64,000 nt of DNA from assembly GCF_932294415.1 (NCBI RefSeq), contig NC_065538.1, forward strand, positions 23,647,957 to 23,711,956, in the 5' to 3' direction. Shown one piece after another: positions 11,930 through 24,679 of the stretch. Position 1 is the first letter of the stretch. Each line of letters starts with the position of its first letter. Source of the stretch: Quercus robur (Eukaryota > Streptophyta > Magnoliopsida > Fagales > Fagaceae). The notes beneath the pieces are model-generated. The model had not been told where the DNA came from. It ran no database searches and saw nothing but the letters and a program-made list of their open reading frames with translations. The position numbers and the translations under genes were made by a program.

Positions 11930-12600
11930 AAAAATTTTCTAGGGGAAACTGTGGGTGAACTGGGCCTAGTGAACCAAACTGATTGCCGAGGCAAAGCCCA
12001 ACACGAAGCCCTAGGCCCATTGGGTAGTGTGGGCCCAATACACAATAAAGGGGTACCCTTCGGGCTTCATCACATCGGGCCTGATCATTGACCGAGTACT
12101 GAGAATTGGTGCGAACCTTCTCGAGGCATTCTTTAGAAGGAGGGGGTCTGAACTGATCGCAAAGGAGGTCTGTATGCAATTCCTAAGAGGTTGGTAACCG
12201 AGAGCTCATAATTCTGAAAGGAATCCACTCCCAAGCACTATTCGGCGTCCGGAACAAGTTCCAAGAGAATCTTCTGAATTCATGAGGATCCCTTGGGATT
12301 CTAGGAGATATGGGAATATGTGAGTGAGTGGGAATAAAAATGATGGCCACTCCACTCACGGAGGGCTATGAAAGGAGGTCTAAACAAATGGTTGAGAGGT
12401 TGGAAAAAATAGGGAGAGAGGATATAAGAAGAAAAGAACTTAAAAGGACTACTGGGAATCAGGGAGAAGGAGGGAAGAGGGTGAGAGGTGAGAGCTTGAC
12501 AAAGGTTGACCAGATCAAGGTTGGAGCCCCATTAATAGGATTGAGAAAAACCCACAAATAAATAAGTTGAGGGCCCAAATACTAGCATAAAACAGCAGTA
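11930..12600 (+). mobile_element. Possible LTR-retroelement fragment
   Basis: GC-richer block with repeated 'gggccc'/'ggccca' motifs, a purine-rich second half and a 'ggatataagaag' TATA-like string near 12420. This resembles the LTR of plant retroelements and the block at 6435-7206 in style, but not in clear sequence. No ends, target duplication or coding domain could be defined. Confidence 0.3.
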
Positions 12601-13832
12601 TTCGGTGCCCACACAAACTATATAGAACAAAATTTTAAGTTATAAAAAAAATTATGACTTATATATATACACACGTACAAGCATATAATAATAATAATAA
12701 TAATAATCATAACAAAAAATTAATTTAAGGTTTTTTTTTTTGGCTGAGAATTTAATTCCTTGAACCACAAACAGATGGTTATACATGATTGTTTAAAGAA
12801 AAAAGTAAAAGAACCATACGTGATTATCAATACTAAATATATAATATAAAATAGTAAAGTATTATAAAAGTGCATTGAAAATTGGAAACCACATACTTTT
12901 TTTTTATATACCCAAGAGACCACGTTCATTTACTCGGTTGTATTTTTTAACCACAAAACAGATAGCACCATATCACTATTGTTCATGCAAAACAAGCTGT
13001 AAACCACAAAGTATTTATTGAGTTAGACAGTTAGTCAATTGTCAAAACTCAAAAGTAAGAACTCTCAGGCTACAAACTCATCTCAAACACAAACAGCGAG
13101 AGAGAGAGAGAGACCACTGGAAGCTACGGTTCAGGTGGCGAGTCGTGGTGGCGAATGACTGGGTCAGGGTGGATGCATTGCATGGTTGTAGCGTGACAGC
13201 GTAAGGAATTTTTTTCTAATTAGATTTGGGTTTTTTACTAAACCACAAAGATATTATTTTCTTTATCTCTATATATTAGGATTTGGAAAATTAGTAACTA
13301 TTTTTTTGACTTTCAAAAATATAATTAATTTAATTAATATATCCTTATTCATAAAACATAATAAATGAGGTTAAAACCATAAATAGATAAAAATTAAAAA
13401 CAAAAAACCTACTTGGTAAAAGCTCCCCACTAAATAATAGATAGATACAAGCTCCTACCCAACTTATCACCAAAAAAAAAAAAAAACCCTACTCCATGCT
13501 CTATAAAAAAAAACTACCCTATGGGGGTTCCTATAAAAAACTACCCCACGGATTCCTAAAAAAAAACTACCCACGCCACATCAAAAATAAAATAAAACTA
13601 CATATATTGTGAATTAGTAACCCTATGAGACTATGATCTTTTGTGATGTGTGAACTATATGAAAGATGTTATAAAAAAATTGGTTATAAATGGCAAATTA
13701 TGACATTGAACAAAAAATTAAAATTATAGGCCCAAATGAATTTCAAGAACAAGCAGTAGTTATTTTTTCCTCAAAATCCTAGTGGAGGTCAGTACGCTTT
13801 TATGCAGGTAATTACATGAATATTTGTAATAA
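12601..13832. other. AT-rich intergenic, no gene found
   Basis: Contains an 'ata' trinucleotide run (about 12687-12707), a short GA run (about 13098-13113) and repeated 'ctaccc' phrases at 13490-13570. No coding sequence was recognised. Confidence 0.5.
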
Positions 13833-14148
13833 CTAGTCGCTAACTCGTACAATACACGGGATAATTAAATAAAAATTAAAAATATTTAGCTTGCTTGAAG
13901 GTAATATGACTTGAAAATGAATGGAAATAAATAATTTTGTTCAAATTAAAGGTTCACACATTTCATCTAAAAGTTATCAACTAAAACAAATGAGTTAATA
14001 CACGAAAGATACATTTGTATAAAGGAATTTACATGTGTTGGAAAGGCTTGCAAGTGCATGCTTGGAAAGGTTCTCAAATTGCTAAAGGAACATAATAATA
14101 TTGAAATTTCTTGATAGATTCTCCAAAGACAACTACAACAAAAAAATG

Positions 14149-14186
<38 letters not shown>

Positions 14187-14260
14187 AGAAGAAGAAGAAG
14201 AAGAAGAAGACTCATTTCACATGTCTTAATATTTTCAATCTTTTCATGATATATTTGAAA

Positions 14261-14666
14261 TGACAAAATTTAGCTACAAAATTGGTTGTAGTCTGAGGTT
14301 GAGGCTATACAACCTTACTCAATAAAATAAATATTACTATATATTTTGAAAATCTACATGTTTTTTATATTCTTAATACACATGCCAAATTTTGTGTTAA
14401 TCAGATATTATTTACTATATAATTTATAAACTTATATTTTATGCATAATTTTAAACTACAAAAACTTACAATTTATTGATGACATAGCAATTGATCTTTA
14501 ATTTTCCAAAAAAATTGGAAGCATGGAGGATATAAGAAGAAGATGTAATCCAATGGTGAATTTGTCAAAATTTACCTTTAATAAAAAGATATTGAGTAAG
14601 GTTATAACCTAAACTCAAAAGTAAGAACTTTCAGGTTACAACCAATTTTGTAGTTAAATTTTGTCC
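14261..14666. mobile_element. Mutator-type MITE, 406 bp, 9-bp TSD
   Basis: Ends share 'acaaaatttagctacaaaat' on the left and its near-perfect inverse on the right; inner TIR homology continues to 'accttactcaata'. Perfect flanks TATTTGAAA at 14252-14260 and 14667-14675. Nested inside Helitron B. The interior is AT-rich and non-coding. Confidence 0.85.
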
Positions 14667-15038
14667 TATTTGAAAATAAGAATCCAAATGTTTAAACGTT
14701 CCTCCTTTTTTGTTTAGACAACACTTTAATAGTACAAATACACAATATATACAACTTTTAACTACAATACTTGAAAAAACTTAAAGCAAAAACCTAATGC
14801 AACAAATATACAATTTCATAGAGGCAATAACACAAAAATAATACATATAAATTTTCATAATTTGAGAAGAGTAGGTGTTTTCCATCACATAAACACAAGT
14901 TGTACATTTCTTGTGAAAACACTCAATGTCATATCTATCATTGTGACGGCCACCCTCAACTATATAGATTTTCGTCCATTTGCATCCATTGTGCCATTGT
15001 TTTGTCATTGTAGCAGCCATCATCAATAGTTTAACACC

Positions 15039-15041
<3 letters not shown>

Positions 15042-15067
<26 letters not shown>
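15042..15067. repeat. (TA)n microsatellite
   Basis: AT dinucleotide run. Similar runs occur near 2918, 16849, 26818, 35708, 46542, 57799, 58110 and 60711. Confidence 0.9.
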
Positions 15068-15070
<3 letters not shown>

Positions 15071-15349
15071 AACTAATAATAACCAATTAATAAAAAAAAT
15101 AAAACAGCTATATAAAGATGCTTGAATCCCAAACATACTAACTAAAAATCCACAATTATTCATAATTTGATTCCTACAATTTCTCAGTAACCAAACAAAG
15201 ATCATTATTATTATATAATAAAAAATAAAAAAATAAAAACCAAAGGAATGACACAAAAAGAGAGAGGTGGGATGGAATTTAAACTTGAACATATTGGTTG
15301 GGCTACATTTTTTATGTTAATTTAAAATTTCCAAGATTCCTTGAATTTC

Positions 15350-15723
15350 GGCCAAAATGGCAAAATACCCCTTTTGCTCAAAAGTTCCAGCAAAATGCCC
15401 CTATTCTGAAACTATCTAGCAAAATACCTCTATTTTGAAACTCGATTTTTCTAAAAATCGAATTTCAGTAAGGAACTCAAGTTCATGGAACTCAAGTTCT
15501 TTGAAAAATTGAATGGAACTCAAGTTCCATAGATTTTTTATTTTTTATTTTTTTTATAAAGTTTGATTGCTTATAACTTGATTTTCTATAAATCAAGTTT
15601 TACATTAAAACTCAATTTTTAGAAAATTGAGTTTCAAAACAGGGGCATATCGATAGATAGTTTCAGAACATGGACATTTTGCTGGAACTCTTGGGCGAAA
15701 GGGATATTTTGCCATTTTTGCCC
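15350..15723. mobile_element. Mutator-type MITE, 374 bp, 9-bp TSD
   Basis: Inverted ends 'ccaaaatggcaaaatacccc' and, reversed, 'aaaaatggcaaaatatccct', continuing through 'agttccagcaaaatg' and 'tctgaaactatc' for about 70 bp. Perfect flanks TTGAATTTC at 15341-15349 and 15724-15732. The interior holds nested short palindromes built on 'aactcaagttc' and 'aaaaatcgaatttc'. Nested inside Helitron B. Confidence 0.9.
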
Positions 15724-16369
15724 TTGAATTTCATATAAAAAGTTGCTAGTCTCACATCAAGGAATTTAGAATTTTGAACATAATGTTGTAACAATGTACA
15801 GAAAAGAGAAATGATTTTTTGGCTACCCACAGAAAAGAGAAATGATGAGAATGAAAAAAGCCCCACCCTATATAATTAGCTAACATTACAATAACTCTAT
15901 TGAACTTGGCTCGAATGAAATTGAATTTCCACTAATGAAATCCTGGCAACATAGTATAAACTATTAAAATAGCAACAACTAAAAGTCCATAGATTTGAAA
16001 TTTGGAGTTAGAAGATTGCATAGCAAAGATCACTTGCTAAACATTTGTTTCGAAAACAATTTTGAATAAAAAACAATTTGACTTTCTTGGCTTTGTATAC
16101 CTTCTAACAAAAATTTCTTCACCGTGTTTTCATCACTATCACTTTGTGTGTTATTACTTAAAAGAAAAACTTTTCTTTAACTTCTTGAAAGCAACTTAAG
16201 ATTGGAAATATTAATGGAACCATAAATATAACTTACGAAAGAAATTTTAATTGACAAAAAAGAACAAAACTTTTGAAAGACAAAATTTTGGAGAAAGGTG
16301 ATGATGGCTCAAGCTTAAGCATCATTCAAAAAAAAAAAAAAAAAAAAAAAAAACCATAATGAATATGTG

Positions 16370-16600
16370 GAAGGAGAGCATCTGATGTGGCTGCAGTCTT
16401 TTCTGTTTAAGGCAGTAATTCACAATGCGGCCGGCAGTGGTATTCCACCAAGATATGGCTGATGTGTTGGCTGTGGCAATGGCTGTGGATTGGGGATTCT
16501 CACAACGTGTGGCTGTGGCTGCAGCTGCTTGGCTAGGGTTTTCTTCTTACTAACTTGGAGAAGAGGAGTTATGTTTTATATAGGGATGAGAGGGGTGGAT
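16370..16600 (-). promoter_or_regulatory. Promoter/leader-like fragment captured in Helitron B
   Basis: On the minus strand CCTATATAAAACATA (about 16573-16588) looks like a TATA box. It is followed about 40 bp later by 'aagaagaaaaccctagcc', typical of plant 5' leaders. A Gln/Pro-rich frame of about 43 codons then runs to a stop near 16428 without an evident ATG. GC content is higher than in the surrounding element. It could be the 5' part of a host gene captured by the Helitron; I do not recognise the gene. Confidence 0.35.
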
Positions 16601-16961
16601 GAGTATTGATGTTTTATACAATTACAATGCAGAGTTCAAGCTCAAATCAACCTCAACCTAAATGTTGAAGATAACAATAATATTAATTAAGCCTTTTCTT
16701 TTATCAACACAAATATATAAATTAAAGTTAAAATCCATTTGATGAATTTTATAACTATTTAATTTCAAATTCTCAGCTATGCATGGCTTTATGAAAACGT
16801 ATTTTATTTTGTATAGTTACCTATTTAATACAAAGAGCTCTTTTTATCAATATATATATATATATATATATATAATTTTATTTTAAATAAAATAATAAAT
16901 GCTAATGTGGAAAATTGTAGAGAGGTCAACCAAAAGTCAAGGCTTTGGTTTTATATAGATA

Positions 16962-18232
16962 CTAGTCACTAACCCGTGCAATGCACGGAAAAGCTATTGA
17001 CTTTGGAAAAAAATTGAAGAAATATTTAACTTCTATACTTTTCCATAGTTTAGAAGTGTTGTCTAACATTGAACGTTATTGAGTTGCAAGTGCATAGTTA
17101 TCGAAACCTACAAAGTAATTTACAATTCTTTAATTAATAAAGAAAAACTCTCAATAGTTATATATACACACACTCAAAACTAATATAAATTGTAAATATA
17201 TAAATAAAGACCATGATATAAGGAAGACATACCAAGTTTCAAATTTGAGTAGCAATATGACTTTCTTGTAGTAATAACAATATAAACAATTCAAAACATG
17301 GAACAATATCAAAATTATAATACCTAATTCCATTATCTTTTATGTTGAATCCAAACAAATAATTAATTGAAATTAATCCAAACAAATAATTAATCAACCA
17401 AAAATCATAGTTTTTAATAAGAAAACCAAAAATCACATGAACCTAAATAAAAAGCACTTAAGGTGAAGAATTAAGATCAACCTACTGAGACGCAAATACC
17501 AACAACCCCAAAACTTAAAACTTCAAAATTTATAGAATCCCCAAATTCTACTTCAAAACCAAACCAAATTCAACAAATTTATATATAACATACCAAATAA
17601 AAATTTATCGTTCTCTAGGTTGGAAGACATAGGTTGCAGTTTTGATTTTTCTCCAAAAAAATAGAGATGATTTTATCTGCCATATACAATAAAAATAAAT
17701 AAATAATTAGTAGAAATTTCAACCCAAAAACCAAACCCACGAAAATAATGTCATTATAAATATGGAGATTAACCCAAATACTCAAAAGAAAATCAATTCT
17801 AAACATAACAAAATAATAAGATAGAAAGCAAATCTTAGGCACATATGAAAGCAAATAAAAAAAATTTGAAATAAAAGATAAAATTCATTAATAACAATAT
17901 AAAATTCTTTTTCTTAATCTAATGTGAATCTTTTTTTCTTTTTTTTTTGAGTCGTATCAAAATTTTTGTTTTTATATAGATTATCAATGTTTGAGTTTAA
18001 GTTTGACTTATTAGAGAGATAAAGTTTCACTCCTTGTTAGGTTTTGATTAAACAAAAATAATTTTGTTTTAAAAAAATAATAATGATGAGTTTGAGTTTA
18101 AGTTGGACTTGTTAGAGAGATAGAGTTTCACTCCATATTAAGTTTGGACTAAAAAAAAATAATTTTATTTAAATATTGTGCTGACGTAAAAAATTGTGAG
18201 AGTTTCAGAGGTTTTAGTTTTATATATATAGA
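16962..18232 (-). mobile_element. Non-autonomous Helitron-like element (A)
   Basis: The minus-strand 5' end TCTATATATATAAAAC lies at 18232. The 3' end is a clean hairpin (CCGTGCA-T-TGCACGG) followed by GTTAGTGA and CTAG (16965-16962) with host T next. The length is about 1.27 kb, AT-rich, with no Rep/helicase coding. An internal tandem duplication of about 85 bp occupies 17985-18175 (shared 'agagagatagagtttcactc' with one mismatch). Termini fit Helitron rules exactly. Confidence 0.7.
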
Positions 18233-18262
18233 CTAGTTAAAGGCTTGTGCGTTGCACGGCTT
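18233..18262 (-). mobile_element. 3' terminus of a third Helitron-like element (C)
   Basis: On the minus strand a GTGC...GCAC hairpin is followed by CTAG (18236-18233), which abuts the 5' TC of element A directly. The element body extends rightward; its 5' end was not found, so it may be degraded within 18.3-19.35 kb. Confidence 0.55.
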
Positions 18263-19356
18263 TATCATAAACTTATATAATATATATTTTATTTGATAAA
18301 CAACAACAAAATAAATAATTATTATAATAACAAATGAATAAATTGCATTAAAAATTATATTAAAAAAAAAAACAGAACGATACATATATGCAATTAACAA
18401 TTTTTGGTTATTTCATAATTAACGTTTCAAACATGAAGAACTTTCGAATGGTCCATAATTTTAGCCAATTGCTGTGTCAAATTATAATCTTAGTCAATTT
18501 CTTATATATTTTCTCAACAATAAAACAAATGTTTTAATAATAAAAAATGAAATACAAAAAAATAAAAATAAAAGTATGCAACCCGTAACAATTCTCTAAT
18601 AAAAAATTTAATGATTGATAACAAAAAAAAAAAGAAAAAGAAAAATTGTTATGAACAATTTATCATCAAATTTATATCAAGACATGCTTAATAATAAGCT
18701 AGAAAAAATTGTTCTCTAAATCAAAATTGAGAGGATGAAGCATATTTAATGATTCATTCTCAAACAATAATCATATAAATACAACTTAAGGAAATTAGAT
18801 TAAACAAGAGACAAAAAATACATAAAACCTATTCAATTTGCTATTTTCTTTTTACGTGTAGTTATATAATTATAAGATGAGAAGATTAAAAAAATTATAT
18901 TTTCTGCTTTTTTTTTTAATTAAGATTTTTTTTATCAATTTATATATTATAATAAGAAAAAAAAACAGATGAAGAATTTGGATGGTAATCAAATTAAGAT
19001 TTTTATCAACTTAAAAATTGTAGAAGAAAAATATAAGAACAAAAAATATATATCTATTTATCAACATAGAAATTATCAGAGAAGAAAAATTATATCTTTG
19101 TTTTAAAAAAATCTAAAAAAATTTCTACACATGTAGTATCAGTTATGTTGTTGATTTTTTTTAATAAAGGATTCGATGAAAATTTTGGATTGTAATCAAA
19201 TTAATATAAAATTTTGATTATAATCAAATTAATATTTTTATCAACTTAAAAATTATAAAAGAAGAAAAATCATATTCATTTTTTCTTAAATTTTTTTTTT
19301 TTTTTAAATTCTGCATTTTGGCGAAATCACTTGACACAACCTCGATTTCTAAGTTC
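18263..19356. other. Very AT-rich DNA, no gene found
   Basis: Repeated 'ttttatcaacttaaaaatt' and 'gaagaaaaat' phrases recur at about 18.99, 19.07 and 19.23 kb, suggesting decayed internal repeats. Probably the body of Helitron C. Confidence 0.4.
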
Positions 19357-19560
19357 AATAACAATTTTCAAAAGCTACAAGCCCCACCCCCTCTTATCTA
19401 TTATTAGTGGAAATAATGGATAGGAGACAAATTGGCAGAAAAAGCAAGTTTAAATAACCTGCCAAGCCGCCTAAAGAGAATATACCGTCCTGCATTACCC
19501 TTTCTGCCTTTCCTTCCATGATACAGATTGAGGTACAGACTACAGAGTAAACAATTAAAA

Positions 19561-19641
19561 GAGCTGCCATTTGATTCCTACAGTGCTAAGAAGAGCAATG
19601 GAAGGGTGCATCCACTAATCAAGTTTTCAGTTCAAAATTCG
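19561..19641 (+). pseudogene. CNL C-terminal remnant
   Basis: Translates as E-L-P-F-D-S-Y-S-A-K-K-S and then, after a deletion, the equivalent of K-Q-V-F-S-S-K-F. This is the last part of the LRR region of the CNL at 21550-25902 (ELPFDYNSAKKS ... KQVFSSKF). It shows that another CNL once lay immediately upstream. An equivalent remnant is at 44631-44711. Confidence 0.7.
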
Positions 19642-20679
19642 TCACTTGGTAAGTCAAAATATTGTTCAAATTCTGATCCTTTGTTTAAACTCTTTGTGCT
19701 CCTCTAAACAATATGCTAACGCCCCTGATTTTTCCCAAAAGTGCTGAATTTTCGATATAAATTCCTTTCACAATTGAGAGTTGACTAAGTCTTGACAGAA
19801 ACTATTGAGCTTATTGTTAGAATTTTGGCCAGTTTTGAGTTTATTCATTGACAAAATTGGACTTTTCTTCCAATGAAATTAGGACAGTAAAGAAATTGAT
19901 GCTTCAATCAAGTAGCTGTGAGTTGTGATTTTTTTCTTTTCTCGAGAAATAGTAGTTGGAACTTGATACCTTTAACTAAAATTGGTTTGAATTTGATTAA
20001 TTTAAGATTTGACTGCTGATACTAAGGTTAGGCCATTTTGGGGTTTCAATGTTTTCTTGTGAAATTGAGGGTTCTAATATGGAGTTCAAGTCCTTAATCA
20101 CTGGTTTGGAACAATAATTTGCAAGGTGAAAGTAAATTTTGTATTAATTTCAAGTTAATCTGTTGTTAACGGCTTATTTTCCCTAAATTAAGTGATTTTT
20201 AGACTTACAAGTGTTTTCTCAAATTATGCAATTCCTTGGAACTCTCACTTGAAGATATATCATATATGGCTGGGAAACTGGTGTCTGATGATGATGCCAA
20301 TTTCAAATGTCACTTTTAATTAAATAGGATTTTTTCTTTTCCATAATAGGCCTTAAATTTCTAATATTTGGATACATATGGAAATTAATGTCTTTTTCTT
20401 TTAATCTCATATCATGGGATTTGTTTTGATTGTAATTTGAGAATGATTAGGAATTCTGTTGATTAAGGGTTATATATATAATCGTTACAATAAGAGGGGA
20501 GGAAATTTGAAATCTATACCATTGAGGCTTAAGACTTTTGAACTATTGATCAAGTTTTATAATGGACAGAAAGCTACAGTTTGCACTGCACAAAGCTTGA
20601 GGCTAATGAGCGTAGTTGTCTCCAACCAAAAATGATTTGAATAGGATGAGAGACCTCATGCTAAGTTATAACAAAATTT

Positions 20680-20940
20680 TGTCTAAATTGCAAATATACC
20701 CCTAAAGTTTTGGGATATTTGGATTTTACACTCTAAAGTTTTAGAATTTGAATTTTACCTCCTAAAGTTTAAGGGAGTTTGGATTTTATATCTTGAAGTT
20801 TTAGAATTTGGATTTTATACCATGAAATTTTAAAGTTTGGATTTTATCCCCCAAAATTTCAAGGTCTTTGGATTTTATCCAAAATTCAGAAATTTCAAGG
20901 TTTAAAATTTAAACTCCTCTAAACTTTAAGCAATTATTGT
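20680..20940. repeat. Left half of a 'ggattttatcccctaaag' repeat element
   Basis: Multiple degenerate units of 'ttggattttacacctaaagt' type. The left edge 'ctaaattgcaaatatacccc' is inverted relative to 45690-45740 in block B. In block A only the left half is kept, in block B only the right half. Confidence 0.55.
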
Positions 20941-21973
20941 CTATTTTGCACGAGTATTTACGTGGGATTCAATTTAAATTGATGTCTTTTTTAAAAAAAG
21001 TGAGGTAAACCACACTTGATTTCATATGTCCTTAATTCCTTTAAAATGTACTATAAAGTTATATTATATCCATGCACTTTACATGTCATTTCCCCCTAAA
21101 ATAAGTTATAGATATTCACATGCTCTTTAGTTTAACAACGTGTTTTCAGTTTTTAAACAACATTACACGTATTTCTACACATTTTTTCACCCATACATAT
21201 TTTCAAAAAATACAAACAACGTTACTAAAACAACATTACCAAACGGCCCTTATAATTTCAAAAACCAAATTCTAAATTCTTTAGTTCTCTTAAATAGTGA
21301 AATTTAAGAATAGTGAAATTTAGAATTAATTTCAAAATAGCATATCTTCTTAGAATCTTGGTAACTAAACAGTCAGTACTAGCCACGAGTTAATCTGCAA
21401 AAAGAGAGGGAAAAAAGAAAGAAAAAAGTAGCATCTCTTCTACTCACAGCAACCCTTTTTCATTCTCTTTTCGGTTTCTTTTCTCATTTTCCACCTCCTT
21501 TTAGCTGACCATTTTTCATTAAAATTTGTTTTCGTAGTCACCCATAGCCATGACTTCTGGCACGTTTGTGATCCCAGTCATTAAAGAAGTTGGGTTGTGC
21601 CTATGGCATTCTGGGTCCAAGCGTTTAGTCCACATTCGCGATCTGAAAGAAAATCTCAATTCCTTGGGAGTTACTATGGAGCAACTCAAGCAAATATATG
21701 AAGATGTGCAGCAAAGGGTCCAAACTGGAGTTATTACTACTCGCGAAGCGTACCAGCGAAGTGGCTGGCTGGTTTGATGAGGTACAGAAACTGAAAGAAG
21801 ATGTGAGCAAAACTCTCCGAGATGGTGACGAACAAGAGCAGAACAAGTGTCTCATAGGTTATTGTCCCAAAAACTGTTGGCGAAGCTATAAGTTAGGAAA
21901 GAGAGTAAGAAAAATGCTGGATGAAGTAGAAAAGCTGAAGAATAATGGTCGATTCGACGTTGTGGTTGCAAAG

Positions 21974-22791
21974 CTATGAAGCACGGGTGCGTTTTGGGAC
22001 TTGGGTGCGGGTGTGGGTACGGGTGCGGGACTCGGCAATTTTTGAAAAAGGTGGGTGCGGGTGCGGCGGGACTCGGCGATTAAAAAATTATTAAAAATAT
22101 TTTTAATATATTACTAAGCATGCTTTTTTATATAATAATAATAGAAAACTCATATAATAATAATAATAATAATAATAGTATAGAAATAATAAGAATAAAA
22201 TAAATAGATAATAATAAGTAAAAAAAAAAAGTAGGAGGCTCTCACGTGTATCTTTCCATTAAAAAAGAAAAAAAAAAGAAAAAAAAAAAAGAAGATGTGG
22301 CTCTCACATTTGGTCAGAGAGGCACAAAAAACAAAGAAGTGTTTTTGTACTTATCAAAAAGAGAAACAGTAGTTACAAAACACTTCCAAAGAAAAAAAAA
22401 AAAAAAAAAAAAAAAACAGAGAACAACTCAAAAGATGATGCGAAGAAGAACACGAAGAAGTAAATCAGTCCACCGGCAACAGTAGCGTATCAATATCCAG
22501 TCCAGTCCAGAAGGTTTTTTTTTTTTTTTTTTTTCCTTACCGGCCGATTTCCTTTTTTCGGCCGAAACACGCCGATATTATGCCAATACGATCCGATTCG
22601 GCCCCAATCGACGCGAATCCGTCCGGTTCGGCACGAATCGGCGTGCGTCGGAGCCGAATCGGCGCGAGTTTGCGCCGATTTGAGCCGCGTCGGCGCGAGT
22701 CGGGAAATCCACGTGGCACGACGCGGCACAGACGCACGATCTGCGGCGTCCCTCTCGCGTCGCCGCGTCCCGCCACGTCCGTGCATCCCAG
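21974..22791 (+). mobile_element. hAT-like non-autonomous element, copy 1 (subfamily 1)
   Basis: 818 bp with imperfect TIRs CTATGAAGCACGG and (reverse) CTGGGATGCACGG, and perfect 8-bp flanks TTGCAAAG at 21966-21973 and 22792-22799. It splits the CNL coiled-coil/NB junction. The left end has subterminal 'gggtgcgggtgcgg' repeats; the centre is AT-rich with T and A runs; the right 240 bp is extremely GC/CpG-rich with repeated 'cgaatcggc' motifs. No transposase. Confidence 0.85.
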
Positions 22792-24679
22792 TTGCAAAGA
22801 TGCATAATTCCGTTAACAAGAAGCCTATGGATGAGACCGTGGGTTTAGATTCCATGCTTCAAAAGGTCTGGAGATGCATTGAAGACAAGAGTCTGAGAGT
22901 CATTGGTTTATATGGAATCGGAGGAGTCGAAAAGACTACCCTCCTTCACAAAATAAACAATCTGTTCTTGAGCCTAAGCCATGATTTTGTTGAAGTTATT
23001 TTGGTTTCTGTATCAAAACAACCAGACCTGAAAAAAATTTAGAAAACTATTTTCCAAAAATTGGGTCAATCTGAAAGCTTTAGATGGGGTTCTACACTCT
23101 CTGTAGATTCTACAGAGGATATTGCCTTTAAAATATACTGTAGGCTAGTAAAGAGAAAGTTTTTGTTATTGTTAGATGATATATGGGAACGGCTTGATCT
23201 CAACCTTGTAGGAATTCCTCTTCCAAATGATAAGAATGAGTCCAAAGTAATATTTACAACCCGATCAGAGGACGTTTGTGGCCTCATGGGAGCTCAGCAA
23301 AATATCAAGATAGAGTGTTTAACACAAGAAGAAGCCTTACGTTTGTTTCGGATGAAGGTAGGTGAAAACACTTTAAATTCTAATCCACGTATACCGAAGC
23401 TTGCAAAAGTTATGGCTGCAGAATGCAAAGGCTTGCCGCTAGCTCTGGTCACTGTTGGGCATGCAATGGCTACTAGGAAGGATCCAGAAGACTGGGAGTC
23501 TGAAATAGCCACATTGAGGAACACTCCTTCAGAGTTTCCAGGCATGGATTCTGTTCTGCTTCCTTTGAAGTTTAGTTTCGAAAAACTGGAGAATGCTACC
23601 CTTAAGTCTTGTTTCTTGTATTGTTGTCTATTCCCTGATGGATAAAACATCAGGAAAGAAGAACTCATTGAATATTGGAGACAAGAAAGGTTTCTAGATA
23701 AATATGACCGTGACAGAGAATATATAATCAAAAGTTTGAAGCATGTATGTTTACTAGAGAGTGCTGAATCAGAAGAGTTAATTAGGATGCACGGTTTGGT
23801 TCGTGACATGGCCTGGTGGGAATGTAAAGACAAGGTTGCAATATTCATCAAAAGAGATGCTGAGTCAGATGAAGAACGCGGATTAAGAATATGGAATGGA
23901 GTAGAAAGGTTGTCTTTGTGGGATTATAGTATAGATGATGTCCTCATAAATTCTTCTCCGTCATGCATAGAACAATTCTGCGAAAATGTCACGGAGTTAC
24001 CAAATCTCCGTACTATGATTTGTAAGGTTCCAATGTTAACAACATTTCCAGCTGGGTTCTTCCCTTCGATGTCTGCTTTGGCACTCTTGGATTTGTCAAA
24101 TAGTTTTCTCTTACGTGAGTTACCCCCGGAGATTGGTAAATTAATCAACTTGGAATATCTTAATGTCTCTCAATCCGCTATCATAACATTGCCGATTGAC
24201 CTTGGACAATTGGAAAAATTAAGGTGCTTGATATTAAATCAAACAAAAATTGGGGGAATACCAGCGGGATTGATATCAAGACTTCCGTTCTTGGAAATAT
24301 TTAGTTGGTTCGGTCCTTATAATGAATATCCTGATTTCCTCCATTATTGCTATGACCCATAGTTGTTAAGAGTATTTGGATGGCTTACAACACTTGAGTG
24401 AAATCTGCATTGCCATTACTAACAAAGATTTCGTCGAAAAATTAGTGGGATCGCAGAAGTTACAACGGTGCATAAGAAAACTCTTCCTCTACTCATGCAA
24501 TGATGTGACCATCCTCGAAGTATCACCCTTATTGCTAAGAAGAATGAAGCATCTTGAATTATGTAATTGTGAAAAGTTAGAAGAAGTGAAAATTCCCCCT
24601 AAATTTTTATTCCCCCTAATTCCTCAATTTTTACTCCTTTGTAAGGTGGTTATTCAAGGTTGTCACTCCTTGTCAGATG

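Larger units (their letters stand above)
13833..16959 (-). mobile_element. Non-autonomous Helitron-like element (B)
   Basis: Read on the minus strand, the 5' end is TCTATATAAAACC (at 16959) and the 3' end is a degenerate GC-rich hairpin region followed by CTAG at 13836-13833, with host T next. TC...CTRR ends, a short 3' hairpin and insertion between A and T are the hallmarks of plant Helitrons. The 3.1-kb interior has no RepHel coding. It hosts two Mutator-type MITEs and, near its 5' end, a promoter-like leader fragment. The next Helitron ends two bases away, giving a tandem arrangement. Confidence 0.6.

Noticed and set aside
22490..22855. Arg-rich open frames on both strands
   Set aside because: Caused by the GC-rich 'cgaatcggc' arrays of a hAT-like element, which lack stop codons in several frames; no domain resemblance.
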